DNA of 64,000 nucleotides from Siderastrea radians. Lineage: Eukaryota > Cnidaria > Anthozoa > Scleractinia > Rhizangiidae. The first letter of the stretch is position 1; each line of letters starts with the position of its first letter. The translations under genes were made by a program, and so were the position numbers. Shown piece by piece: positions 43,762-57,295 of this stretch. The DNA is taken from contig OZ024896.1 of assembly GCA_964017195.1 (NCBI GenBank), positions 29,660,430 to 29,724,429 on the forward strand. Direction: 5' to 3'. A model generated the notes under the pieces. The model ran no database searches and was not told the DNA's origin. It saw only the letters and a program-made list of their open reading frames with translations.

Positions 43762-44809
43762 AGAGCCAGTGTCACCCAAAGTGCTTTCTGCACCCAGGTA
43801 CATTTTTCATATACGAAAAATACGCCATTTTCTTGATTGTCGTGAAGTCTGATTTGTATCTTCTTTCATCGCTGCCGTTAGCAATCCGAAAGCACTAGTG
43901 TGAATTTTGACTTGACATTTAAGTGTCGCCGTATCGATTTCGTTGTATATTTCCAAATTCTGAAGTGTTTTCGCGGTGGAGAAGGAGATCTTCACATTAG
44001 ATGCCTCGTGGGGTTCAGGAAAGTTGAGGCGAAGACCGAGTCTTCCGGGCTCTGCCAAAGTTGTACGGCTGAAGGAGTCCGTGTATCAGTAGCGGAGGGA
44101 AAGAAAAACATCTAACGAGTTTCAGCAATACTACTGACAGTGCGTTTGCCGAAATAGTGCTACATTCGTTGCCGAATGAAAACAGAAGGAACGTTAATTT
44201 ACCACAAAATAACAGTAGCTACGGGCTTGCTCCAAAATAATGCTTATCGTCATGAGCTTGTGCTGTTTTGCTTAATTATTCCTTGTGTTCACTGTCTGTT
44301 TATGTTTTATTTTTACAAAAAGCGTAAGTGGCTATTCTGGTTTTGCGTCCATCGACATCAGTCGATGCAATAGATCGCACAATCAATTAATGGGACTGTA
44401 ATAGATCCATGTATATGCATTGAATGCAAACTCAGATCTTGAGTAGTTTTCTCCAGTGACATCTAGCGACGAAGACGTCAATATTCTTACTACTTGTTTT
44501 TGTCTTATTATTTTTATATCGAGTGGAAATGGCTACTCTGGTTTTACGTCCATCGAGATCGATCGATCAATCGATTGGTTGTTATAAAAGCTCCATACAC
44601 ATTGACTACAAAGTCAGATCTAGAGTTGTTTACTCCGGTAACATCTAGCGAGGAAGATATTACGATTTTCAGGGGCTACTACTGTGAATATCAGCTTGCT
44701 GAAAGGCCAGTGCGGCAGGGTATAATTTGTGAAACGTCCGGCAAATGCGCCAGCCAAACTTCAAAACAAAAGCACAACCGCGCAAAGCACTTTGGGTGAC
44801 ACTTGCTCT
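43762..44809. mobile_element. 1.05-kb TTAA-flanked inverted-repeat element
   Basis: The ends are AGAGCCAGTGTCACCCAAAG and the inverse of AGAGCAAGTGTCACCCAAAG, flanked by TTAA at 43758-43761 and 44810-44813. A diverged internal direct repeat of roughly 200 bases occurs (GGCTA(T/C)TCTGGTTTT(G/A)CGTCC at 44329 and 44531, each followed by CAGATCT and ACATCTAGCGA). No transposase; piggyBac-type non-autonomous element by target site. Confidence 0.85.
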
Positions 44810-44813
44810 TTAA

Positions 44814-47800
44814 ACAATACTGCACCAGCATACTACCTAATTAATTAAATCTTTAAGTACAAGGTATACATTGTAGGTTGTAATGAGAAATGATAAAATA
44901 TAAAAAAAGTAGTATTTGTCCAGGTTTATCCTGTATTCAAGATTACTACAGCAAACCCCAAGCCCAGTGTACATTAAATGTACATGTACACTGTATGATG
45001 CTTTGTATTCTATGCCAGTCACTTTGTGGCCACATTCAGTTTACCTCAGAACGTTTATTTTTTAACAAATCTCCAATATCAGTTAAAATATTTATAGTGT
45101 ATCTGTGCATATGAGGCAAAACCAAATGAAAAGAATCACTGAATAACAGGGAGTATACACATTCACTGATTTTACATTTACGGTCTTATCTGTTTTGGCT
45201 GCCTTCATTTCACTTGCGGTTAACAATCTTCTGAGTTCAGTACTCTTATGGCCTTATACATGTAGACGTGGTCCTAGAAAAAATATTGAGAAGAAATTTA
45301 AAAAAAAGTGCTAGGCCTGTCATACACTCAACATTATTAGGTTGTAATGTTAATTTTCAATAACATATATAAAGGTTCATGTAAATTTACAATAATATTA
45401 TGAATACAGTTCAAGCAGTGAACAAAATTAGTAAAAGGTGTAAATATTAATTTAATGACTTTTAGTCAAGTATTGGGTTCCAAAGCTGTGAAGTGGCAAA
45501 ATAAGAAAGATTTCTTAAAATAAACTGCCACTTTAGTGACATCGACAAACATCGTAAGCATTACAGTGATAGTCCATTTCAAAACCTTAATAGCCCTGAT
45601 CAGAATACAATTTTCTAGTACACCATAACAGAACACATCCTGTTTGCATGTATTGTACTCAGTGAATACACGATGATCCGGTTTTCACATGTTCATGTAC
45701 GAGGCTCCAACAAATCTCCAAAAATAATGTGCCTATTGACTGAGTGAGAGGACTAGACAGGAAAATATTTGGCTTAAGGTCATGGTGTACAGACTAGGCA
45801 CAGCAAGGTCTGTGTGCCACGACCGACTTGTCCTAACTCTGTCAATACACATTTATCATACCACCAATTTCATGCTACATGTAAATACATGCATTTTTGG
45901 AAAATGCCAAAACTATGCTTAAAAATACTCAAAGCATGTTAAAGTGCACGCGTGTTGAATGAACAGATGATGTGTGCAAGACTGGACGGCTTTTTCCAGA
46001 CTGGCTTGTATCAACCCACCTGGCCCTACACACATCAACTCGGAATACATCTGTACCGTATTTAATACACTAAGAGAGAACTGTTGTCCACCCATCATGG
46101 AAAAACGGCTTAGTTACAAAAAGCCAAAACCACACCACTTCTATACTTTCCTGGCAGGAATGTGCAACACTGTGCCATGGCTGTTGATGTGTCACTTCTT
46201 TCAACTGCTTATGCAAATTGATGTCAGTTTTCAAGATATCATGTTGTTGAGTGGTGAATTGTTCATGGGTACCAGCTAGTTTTTTTTTATAATATTGTGT
46301 TGGCGGGGATGTACGGTGGTATAAGAAGTTGAGTTATCAAGTGACTGAAAAATGAAAATGGTGGACATGAAATTCAAAGCCCAGATGCAAGGAAATACAA
46401 TGTACGCTACTATTGTAGTTTTAACCCTGTTATCCCAAGCAGTTAGCCTCTAGTGGTCTAACGTGGTTGTAACTGGGTGTAGATTTTATGTATTGAAATG
46501 AAATGAGACCCCAAGAGAAGCTGAACCTGAGGTTTCCCTATACCAGTCAGGAGTTCTAACCACTACATGTACAGTAACCTACATTGTACAGAATGTATAT
46601 TACATAGGAGTCTAGATGTGAGCTACAGGTGTACAGCTGTATTGTAGGGCATTACTTACAGTACAGGGTCACCATACAGTCAGATGCCTTCAACAATGCC
46701 CTTTCTAGCACTATGCAGGACATGATACAGTATGAACCTAGTAAGATGACCTACTTTACTAACAGTTTTCTTGTAGATTAGTACAATCATGTAGCTGGAG
46801 TGCAGAAGGTCATGGGTATGACTTCAGTTAGGAATTTAACTTAGTGTCCTAATCCCACAATTGCTTCATGTTGAGCACATGTATCATCATTCTTTTGGTT
46901 AATAAATGACCAATCTTAGTAATTATTTACAACATCAGTAATTATTTTACAATGTTAATAACCATGGCTCTATATCAGCGGGGCTTTTGTTTCAGTGTAC
47001 TGTTCGGGATTGTGGTTTGTCCACAATAATCTAGTATTCATGGCTTAAAAATTCAAGCATTCAATGATCACCAAGGAGATAATGTCTTCATATGACATGA
47101 ATCCATATGCCATTCTGCCAAAATCTTTAAAAGGAATGCCTGCAACCAACGCCCGATACACTGTACGTGTACATGTCCTTTGTTTAAAGAAAACAGATCT
47201 ACATGTAAGCAACACAAATTTGAAGTGTAACATGAGGATTCTAACGTATACAGCTAAAACGTTGTCTGATTTTACAGCCTTGAGCTTACACGAGGAGACC
47301 GAAAGGTAGTATGGGTAGCTGAAAATCGTTTGTGATTCGGCTGTAATTTCGCAGTTGTCGCTACCATAGGAGGGGTGAAAGTATGATAAACACTTGCCTG
47401 TGTGATTTAATTTGTGTAGGGGTGAGCCACAGCTAACTTTTGTAAATTTATTAATAGATTACCCATAGCACCTTGTGGTCTTATTGCATAGGTTTTCCGA
47501 CAACGTTAATTGTAGCTGTATGTTTAAGTAACTTACCTGACAATGTGTGATGCATTCCTTTGCTATGTACAACATGCATCAAGAAACTGTTTAGCTGTAG
47601 AACTTGGAGTCATACTGATACAATGTGTGCAAATGTAGAAACCTGATGAAAACGTTTGAGAGTAAAATTAATAAATGGATCATAAAAAATAAACTTACTA
47701 CTCACATACATGTACAGTACATGTAGCTACATGTATAAAGGTGAATGTAAATCATACTTTAATTTCATCTATACCACAGTACATGAACTACTTTACAGAT

Positions 47801-49412
47801 CCCAGGAGATTGTTGAAGGAGCAGTGTACATGTAGATGTATGAGGTTCAGGTTTGAACTGAAATTTAACTTCTATATAGGATGTAACTAAACAGCGCCAG
47901 TCATCTAGCCCAGTTGATTGTGTTATTGACCTTTCAATAATTTTGCAAACAAATCAAGAATAAAAAAAATAGTGTGATAAAATACATGTACGGTACATGT
48001 GTAAGTTAATATTTGGTTCTTGGCAAAAGTGCACATAACTCACTGGAGACAGTTTGACACACTGAACACCATCCCCTTAAAGCCAAATAATTTTTTCCTT
48101 CAGCTCTTGCTTTAGGTCAGTAAGCACATAATTGTTTGAATTACGAAATAAGCCAAAAATTGAAAAGTTGCCATTTTGAAAGCTGTTTTCCATAACATGA
48201 TTGAGCAGTTTTGATGATTTTCAAAAAAAGTTAACATTCATGAGACACTCAAATGCCTCCCTGGATTTATAAAGTTCTTTCATCTACATGTAGACTACTC
48301 CGAACAAGTAGGTACATTGTTTTCATAATGTTTTCTGCACACTACAGGTGTAATTAGTATATCACATGCCATTCACCTCCGAGCACAACAGTGGTCACCT
48401 CCACAGTTTTTTGTCCATATCTGACAACAAGTTACCTGTACCAGTCCGTGGAGCTGGATATTAACTTGTGTGGCATAATAATTATTATACTGACAGAACC
48501 ATTATTCACCTTAATGTCTGTGACATTTAACATTTATTTCATGAGCATGTATGTACTGGGTATAGGGTGGTAAGTAACCAACAAGGTGCATAGCACAAAG
48601 TTGATAAAAATCACCTCATTTCCTGAACGAGCGCAACAGAATTAATAATATTCCTTTATTAAATCTCAACTTTAGTTATCTTTTCTGAATTATGGGTGGC
48701 TGTATTTTGGACAAGCTTCTAGCTTTTACTTGGACGATATGCTATTTTGAATGCCATGGTACTTGGCATGCAGTTTCCATGCATGCAGTAAAATCAAATT
48801 TAAGGTGCCAGTGCATGAAGGGACATGTTGAAATTCGTGTTGCATGAGCTCAAAAAGCACCAGCCACACACCAAAGGGTGTCACATGTTGTTGCAAAAAT
48901 GTAAGCACCTTTCGATTTCCTCCCTGCTAATGTTCCTGCTACAGTACATGCCTTTAGCATAACAATTGCAGTGTTGCACTGCTGTATGTCTCTGTGACAC
49001 GTCCCTGCAACATGTCCCCTCATACCCTGGCATCTACTGTATACAAAAGGAAGGAATTCAATGCCTGAAATTGAGGATTTAGCGTATTACTACTACGTGT
49101 ATAGGGTCTCCACTGTGAGTTTGTCATGGATAAATTGCTATTTAGGCATACATTGGACATTAGGTTGGGATGAAAGTTCATAAATCTGGTGACCATTTTA
49201 GAACTGTTGATTGCAATGAAAAACTCCCATATGCAAACTCCCTTGAAAAGAGGACTTTGAGAAATGCACACAATACCACCTTATGTCACTAGAATAAAAA
49301 TGCTATGGTGTCAAGACCTGGAGTTGTTACTATTCAAATAATACCTAATCTGATCATGTTAGTACACATCACTATCTTTGCTTAAAAAAAAATCAAGAAA
49401 TCTCATAAACCG
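44814..49412. other. Anonymous interior of the 18-kb block
   Basis: No supported gene. Rich in TACATGTA/ACATGTAC words. Short ORFs (for example 45974-46279) have no motif and no splice support. Confidence 0.45.
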
Positions 49413-49416
49413 TTAA

Positions 49417-52400
49417 AGTGGTACTATGATCAAAAAATTACTTCTATTTTTTCTTTGGATTTCGAAAGTATGTTTATCAAACACTCCCCAAGCGAAATTA
49501 TAAGCCTTAATTTTGAGAAGAAGACCGTTCATTTAAACTGCAATTTTCCGTTTTAATGGTCCGCCATTGTTACACCAGAAAGGATACAATGACGTCATAC
49601 ACTCAAGAGCTGTAGAATGCACATCGCACAGAATCAAGCGACGGGTCGGACTTTGAACTAGTCCCAGGCTCTCGGGAAGCGTTCGATTGAAATCGGCCAC
49701 GAGTTTTTAGTCGAAAATTTAAAGAGCAAGAACGAAAACTGTAAATTCATCACAACATATCAAAAGATCGGAGCATCTGATCAAAAAGTGCGGAAGCTAA
49801 AATGAAATCGATCACGGTGGATAACTTCCTAAAGAAAAAAACAGCCAAATACCAGCAACTGATCAGGTAGCTTTTCGACGGTGGATATTGCCCAGACAAA
49901 GCCTCGAAATGTATGGAATTTAACAGCAGAAGGACTTTTTAGCCATCCAACAGAAAATCTAAGACACTCGACAAAAAGTGCGGAAGCTAAAAATTAAGTT
50001 CAATATCTGTATTAATAAAAGCAGTAAAAAATAAAAACATACTTGTTGTCCGACAGGTAGCCTTTTTCTGTTGAATTTTCCCTACTATTTGGCTTTGGAG
50101 CGCGCGATAAATGATGTAAAAATAAAAGCTGCACAGCTGTAGTTTTCACCTCTATCGATTCCATTTTGGCCGCCATTTTGAAATACAGCAGAAATCACCA
50201 TAGCAACAGTAAGTTTAGTGACCAGGTTTCGCTTTGCTGGTCAAATCTAAAGGCCTGGTTGTCAAGTATTCCCGCGAAAGTGGCAAAACTTGTTTTGCTG
50301 ATGCGGCAAAAATACGCAATCAGCGCACCAAATGGATAGTTTTACAGTTTTCTGAAAGAAAAAATGCTGATATCATTTTAAGGAAAACTATTCTTTTGCC
50401 TTTTCTTTTTTCTAAATTTAGAACAGGGATCCTTAAAGAAACAGAAGGCATGAAGTAGATGATGCCTTTTCTCAAAAATCAATTTGAGTGTTAAATTGCA
50501 CTCAAATTATGCATTTACTGACAGAAATGGTGAAAGAAAATTAAAGAGGAAAATTTCAGATTTTGAAGAACTCTCCTAGGTGTTAGGTGTTGATCTCTTA
50601 CAAATTTGCTATTTTAGGAAAAAATGAAAAGTGCCTCACCCCACCCCCCCCCCCTAAAAAAATACACCAAGAGGCAGGCAATGGCTAAGTTGTTGGTGTA
50701 GCTTTTTTTAAAGACTGGCAGAACAAGATTAAAAATTTCTCACACTTTAATTGCCATTCTCTCCCCCCTCCCCCACCACCTTTTTTACTCTAGGCCCACA
50801 CCCCCATGGAGAGTCTATATACCATATTACAAGCTAGAGCTGAACTATCAGGAAAACAGTAAATGACTCACTAGACAGTAATTATTTATATTCTATATAA
50901 AGAAAATGCTTTAGTTATTCCAACACTTTACAAGACTTTAGTCAAAGTTAACTTTTAAGATTTGAACATTTGGGTTTTTTTACATAAAAGCAACTCGAGT
51001 CAGTCCAGCACAAGTGCCAAAAAGTAGTAAAAATTAAGTTGTAAAAAGTTAACTTTTTACAACTGGATACCATGTAATCATGCAAATATCAGTCCCATCT
51101 GCTGACTTCTTCTAGCTAGCCAATATAATGTAAATATGTTATATCATGAACTTTATGCATATTGTGACTGGCTCTGTCACATAGCTTGTGTAAATGGAAA
51201 AGTAATTCAATTAGATTTCTTAAGTCATTACAATTTTCTTTTCTTTTTTGCAGACCTTATATTTTTCATTGTTTCAAAGTTTTAGTCTTAGGGTTTTTCC
51301 TAAACATTTTCCTTTTGACAATACCTTTACCTTAAATTTTTCTCTCTTTATCTTACTGGTAAAGGGAGAATACTTTTGTTGCACCACAAATCAATTGGAA
51401 GTAAAAAAACAAACTGACAATAAACATCTCACATTAAAGAGCATGAACAATGTTATTGTAAAGTTTCAGGTAACTTGCATTATCCTGTTGAAGTACTGGG
51501 GTAAACTTATTTTTATGGTTTGGAAATTCCACAAGACTGTTAACCTGCTTGTGTGTATCCCCATTATGTTAGGTGAACAGCATTTCTAAACCATCACATA
51601 AGACATCTGAGTTCCAACTGACAAACAAACTTTGAAGAGGTCAGTTCTAGAAGTTTGCATTTTAAAACTGGATATTTCTGCCATATTTAAACCCAAACAA
51701 ATTAAACCATAACACTATTAACAGTTTTGAGTTTTCATGACTAATCAGGTTTCAGAGTTTGGTACCATTTAAGTCACTTTCCTTCAAATCTTCTCAGGTG
51801 ATAATTTAAAAAGAAAAAAGAAAAAAATTCATGGCTTGACTGACTGGTTGCATTAAATGATAAGTAGAAGTAACACTTTCTTTCAACTTTTCCCGAAGAT
51901 GGACAAATGATTCTTTATGGTTGAGGTCCTGTGGAAAAATTGGCAACTGACTACAAGTGCTTTAATTAAATCTGACTCCTTATGAATCAGTTGTTTCAGC
52001 TGTCCATTTAATGACTCTTGTTTTCTAAATTCACCAGCCAGTCACCTGTGTTACAAATAAACAAAACTTCAATCAGTAGATGAAATATCCATTTTTAGAA
52101 CTATTAAGTTTAACTCCCATCTAAAACTATATAAATAATTCATCTCTCTAAGCCTTTTAAAAAGTAACCAAAAGTCTTCAACAGATGCAAATTTCTTAAC
52201 AGAAAGTTTTAAACCATTTATTTTTGGTTGTAAATTCCTACACTTTACATAAGATCACACATGTCTTAAAACGATTGTACATTTCTTTTTCATAGTCTTC
52301 CAAGCACTCCACAGGTGTAGTATTTACAACTAATAGCTAAATCACTTGACCTTAACTTACAGAGCGCGTCGCTAAATTAGCAGTTGGTAATAAACAACCC

Positions 52401-54355
52401 CATGTGCAGTACGAAGCGACAATTTATAGGCTCGAAAACACAACACTCACTTGATCTAGAATAGTTAAAATTTCTCACTTTCGAATAAAATACACCAGCT
52501 GTCAATTAAGAATTAGCCAAAAATACAATCTCAAAGTCTAAATTTTGAAAATTTACGCAAGAGATTACGCATCTTGTCTCACGCGTGAAATCAAACCGCA
52601 GCAGAGGATTTGTGTCTGTTTAGGTCAGATTACTATTTTTCGAAATTTCATGAACGAAGATTCACAGAAGAGGAGACAGTAAGCTTTTCTGAATAATACA
52701 TTTATTAATACACGCCTTTATTCGTTTCTGAAAACCAAACGCGTTCAATTCTTTCTTCGAGGGAAGCTACGCGCAAGCGATTTCGCTCGATGTGCAGGTT
52801 ATTTTGAAGAGCATTTACTGATGCGAACTGTGCACGTTTTTCAAAACTTTTACGAAAACTTTAAGAAATACAAAGAATCCTTCAATTAAGAAGTTATCTC
52901 GGTAAAAACTTACAATCAAATGTGTAATTTACTCTACCGTAGACTCGTAGAAGTGCTTGAGCATTTCCCAGAAAGTCCGCAGCTCGAAAAATCTCTTGCG
53001 ATGGAAGATTGTCCTTCGCTGTGACAAAACGGCAGTTCGTCCTCGAAAGATGTTTTCTTCGCTCTAAAAGCTCTAAATTCCATCGCTTAACTTGTCGAGT
53101 GTTCCTTAGAGCTTCTTCTTTCGATTTTTAACTTTCAAAAGGTAATCCTTCCTTCTGAGAGTGAGATATTGCCATCTTGAAAATTCACGCGTGAAGAGCA
53201 CGGCAGCCATTTTGAGTGAAATGTGATCTTCTTGGAGAGTGACAAGAAGTCTTCCCTTCTAGGACCCCCTCAAGCCTTCAAATATATGCGCAGTAGGTGG
53301 ATTCTGATTGGTTGAACATTCCCAAAGACAACTAGGACAAAAGGGGACCAAAAAAGCCTTTCTAGGGGAGGCTGGGGCCAAAAGCGAACACGTGCAAAAT
53401 CAAGGCCGGCTCAGGCCGGCACGGACGTTAATGGGTTAACTTACAGAGGATACATTCAAGTACTCTATAATTTTTATTAAGCTTAAACTTATTATGTCAG
53501 CCAATTTGAATAATTGAATTACATTTATATTATTAAATTTCACAAGTCGTATTCTTCCTAAAAGATCGCCATTCTGAACGTCGCTAATTGTTGCTATAAG
53601 TTTGTCACACGGCAATACGACTTTAAGCTTTAGTTTTAAGACTTAAATCTGACAAAAACCTTAAGAAACATAAAATCGTTTCCACACGTGAATTTAACCG
53701 TTCGATAAACAGTACAATACATTCACTTACCGGCAAAAGTTCTTTGTAAAACATCCTTTTCTTTACAAGGCCTCTTCTTACGAACAGTGCCTATCTTCCG
53801 AGCTTTATTGCAGCGGTGGTCACCGTTTCACGAGTCAAAACAAAGACCATGGAGCTGTTTGTTTACCTTCACTCGGACGCCATTTTTTTTTCATGTGATC
53901 TATTTGTCTCAAGGTCATGGAAGGTCACAGCCAGCTAGCCAATTGCGTGCGAGGAAAAACAATGGCATTGTTTAAGCCATGGCGCTACCTAGTTCCCAAG
54001 CCCCCCAATTTGGATGTCGCAAAAGAGGCCAGAATTCTGTGCGATGCAGTGTGCGTGAAAGTGCCTTATTTAGTATGCAGCACGGGAGTTTTGAGCTTTC
54101 ACACTCTCAAACTCGTGTTTTGCATAATTTGTAAGCCGCGTTCACACACTACATTTTACAGCTCTTGAGTGTATGACGTCATTGTATCCTTTCTGGTGTA
54201 AAAATGGTGGACCATTAAACCGGAAAATTGCAGTTTAAATTAACGGTCTTCTTCTCAAAATTAACGCTTATAATTTCGCCTGGGGAGTGTTTAACAAACA
54301 TAGTTTCGAAATTCCGAAGAAAAAATAAAAGTGATTTTTTGATCATAGTACCACT
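49417..54355. mobile_element. 4.9-kb TTAA-flanked inverted-repeat element
   Basis: The ends are AGTGGTACTATGATCAAAAA and its inverse, with TTAA at 49413-49416 and 54356-54359. Terminal similarity extends about 200 bases inward (to CTCAAGAGCTGTA at 49602 and its inverse near 54157). The interior has no ORF over about 113 codons, so it is non-autonomous or gutted. It contains C-runs near 50645 and a CCGGCTCAGGCCGGCAC hairpin near 53405. Target site and TIR placement point to piggyBac-type mobilisation. Confidence 0.87.
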
Positions 54356-54359
54356 TTAA

Positions 54360-55955
54360 AGAACTCACTAATTGGCAAATTATGCATGTTTCATTTCATG
54401 TTTACTCCGCTTTGACGAGTGATTAAAAAAAGAAAATTTAGGCTTTCATTGTGTTCAAGTTTATGTGTACACGTATCTGAGTGAAACGCACTTCAATTGA
54501 ACTGTTGGTTAGCGTGTAGGCATTATGAAATCACCTACAACTAATCACCAATAATACATGTAGATGCATGGAGATACACGTACGTGCTTACATGTGAAAT
54601 GCCTACTCCTCAAATTATTCGGATTTGCGAAGTTCTGATAGTGGTACGTCGACTACTTCTTGGTCGGTAAACGTTTGTTTTACTACGCCGGGCTTATCAC
54701 ACTTTGATGTGAAAAGTGTAAGTCACAGAATGCCACATGTGTGAACAATGGCTTTCGTTGTTACTTGATATCATTGTCCCACTTGGGGTCAATTTCACAA
54801 AGGCCGTTTTTGATTATGATTTGCAACGTGCAAATTCGCACAGTGTAAGCGTCGCTTACACTGTGTGTTAAACCTTGTTACACTCATTTGGCAGAATGTC
54901 ACAAAGAAAGGAACTTTAAGCCCTCCATAGAAAACTAAATGTACATGAAATGTTAGTCATACCAGCTACGTATTATGAGGAATGAGGTTACATGTACTCA
55001 CCGGCCTTGAAATCGATCGATCAGTCCGTTGATACTTGAATCGAGCAATCATCAACCATCTTTACAATCATCTTCCAACAGAGCACGTTCTGAGTTGAGC
55101 CTTGCTAATTGCAAGCGAAAATAATCTAATGAATAGCGTAATAAACCACTTTCACGTACGATAAATAAACCAGCTCTATTCGACACAAACCCATTTTATT
55201 TGAAACTCACCGCCGGTTACCCAGCTATGCGACCGGGCCGCTTTCAAGGGGTCATGTGATTTACAACCGCACGCTCGAGAATTGCAGGCGCAAGTAACCG
55301 GTGAATGTGTGAGCTGCAGGATAAAATGTGGCTGGTTTTCTCAGTGTTTGTGTGCGCCAGAAAGTGAAACGTGGATAGTTTTTTACTCCAGTAGTTAAAG
55401 AGTTGTGGGATTCGATGCAGAGCTACCCTGCCTTACACAAAGGTACAGTATTAATCTTAAATTTCTTGAATAGATTCTACCTCCTCTTTGGCGGCCATTT
55501 TGGTTCGTTCGGTTCGGCTGAGGTCAGAAAAGTACAGGTAAGTTACTCGGCCGAGTTTGGCGACCAGACATAAATGTCCAGTGAAAAAAGTGAGCTTCAT
55601 TTGCAACATATTCGAATTTTACCTAATAAGTTGGATTTTTGCAAGAATATAGAATAATAATTCTTAGATATTGACTTTTCTGCAAGTAAATAGGTCGAAT
55701 AAATTTCAATGACTGTGTTATAGTCAAGCAGCACTCTCGTTCTGCAGCCAATTGGAACGGTCTTTACAACAGCTTGATATACAGTGTCGCCTCAGGACAA
55801 ACGTACGTTACTCAAACTCAGTCAAAAAATTGGACTTGGTGAGCAAATATAGACAGGCTAAATTAGAATCTATCTGGCAAGCCATTTGCATGTCACTGAA
55901 TAAGAATGGTCTCTTTTGTTCATAAAAGATTAATACACAAGTAAATAACTGGTTG
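54360..55955. other. Anonymous interior of the 18-kb block
   Basis: No supported gene. A small GTGTAAGCG(T)CGCTTACAC palindrome lies near 54843-54861. Confidence 0.45.
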
Positions 55956-55962
55956 GATATTC

Positions 55963-57288
55963 CACAGGTAACCAACGCGTAATATGAGAGTTTGTATGGA
56001 GCTGAAATTCGATCGAAAATAATCGGCGGTTTTCCGCCGAAAATACATTAAAATCAAAATAAAGTTAATATGAGAGTTTGTATGGAGCTGAAATTCGATC
56101 GAAAATAAACGGCGGTTTTCCGCCGAAAATACATTAAAATCAAAATAAAGTTTAAAAAACCTTACCTGTTGTGTGTTTGCTGTGTTTTTGTCGCTTTTCC
56201 GAGCTTCCGGAGGCCGTTTTGGGCGATTTTCTGCTTAACGGTCGACGCGACGACATGTCACGTACTAAAGACAGCTAAAGGTAGGAAAACGGGAATTCAA
56301 AATTGCCAACCGACACTCGAGGTCCCGATCAAAATACCCGCTAAAAATCGATTCAATCTAAAGTCAGAGCTTTAAAACCACAACACATTTCAAAAAGGAT
56401 AAATCTCCTACCTTTCTATGTGATTCAATCGTCAATTAGTTTATCTCTCGAAGTACAGCCCTGCATTAAAAACGGACTAACTTTTGGAAATCGCCGCCAT
56501 CACAGGCTTGTAAGGAAAAGAGGGTCAAAACTAACGGTCAAGCCTGGGACAAAGCGCCAAATTTCGCTCCACCGGGGGACGACTTGAGTGACTTCTATGT
56601 CGGCAAAGGTCAAACTCACCCTCTCTCTGGTAAGTCAAGTTTTATACCTGAATGCGACCCGCGCACGATTTCCCGCCGAAATTTGAGAGGTACAACACTT
56701 GATTTACCGGAGAGGGGGTGAGTTTGGCATTTGGCGACATAGAAGTCACTCATGTCGTCCCCCGGTGGAGCGAAATTTGGCGCTTTGTCCCAGGCTTGAC
56801 CGTTAGTTTTGACCCTCTTTTCCTTACAAGCCTGTGATGGCGGCGATTTCCAAAAGTTAGTCCGTTTTTAATGCAGGGCTGTACTTCGAGAGATAAACTA
56901 ATTGACGATTGAATCACATAGAAAGGTAGGAGATTTATCCTTTTTGAAATGTGTTGTGGTTTTAAAGCTCTGACTTTAGATTGAATCGATTTTTAGCGGG
57001 TATTTTGATCGGGACCTCGAGTGTCGGTTGGCAATTTTGAATTCCCGTTTTCCTACCTTTAGCTGTCTTTAGTACGTGACATGCCGTCGCGTCGACCGTT
57101 AAGCAGAAAATCGCCCAAAACGGCCTCCGGAAGCTCGGAAAAGCAATAAAAACACAGCAAACACACAACAGGTAAGGTTTTTTAAACTTTATTTTGATTT
57201 TAATGTATTTTTGGCGGAAAACCGCCGATTATTTTCGATCGAATTTCAGCTCCATACCAACTCTCATATTACGCGTTGGTTACCTGTG
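55963..57288. mobile_element. 1.33-kb palindromic (foldback) element with 7-bp target duplication
   Basis: The left arm 55963-56641 and right arm 56693-57288 are inverted copies with few differences, around a loop of about 50 bases. Ends CACAGGTAACCAACGCGTAA and inverse; flanks GATATTC at 55956-55962 and 57289-57295. The left arm has an extra 86-bp tandem unit (55980-56151), which accounts for the arm-length difference. A 68-codon frame starting MCVCCVF appears in mirror image in both arms. It follows from the palindrome and is not evidence of a protein. Confidence 0.92.
55980..56151. repeat. 86-bp tandem duplication in the left arm of the palindrome
   Basis: ATGAGAGTTTGTATGGAGCT recurs at 55984 and 56070 with one change (AATAATCGG against AATAAACGG). 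The right arm has only one unit, so the duplication arose after the palindrome formed. Confidence 0.85.
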
Positions 57289-57295
57289 GATATTC

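Noticed and set aside
43807..44115. Overlapping 83-aa and 71-aa ORFs on opposite strands in the 1.05-kb TTAA element
   Set aside because: Overlap on both strands and lack of motifs suggest chance frames in a non-coding element.
45974..46279. 101-aa ORF inside the 18-kb block
   Set aside because: No recognisable motif, no splice or codon evidence; expected by chance in this length of sequence.
51248..51589. 113-aa ORF in the 4.9-kb TTAA element as a possible transposase
   Set aside because: Low-complexity Phe/Leu/Lys-rich frame in AT-rich DNA with no catalytic motif.
56169..57168. Conserved 68-aa protein encoded twice (MCVCCVF...)
   Set aside because: The two ORFs are mirror copies in the palindrome arms, so their similarity reflects DNA duplication, not protein selection.
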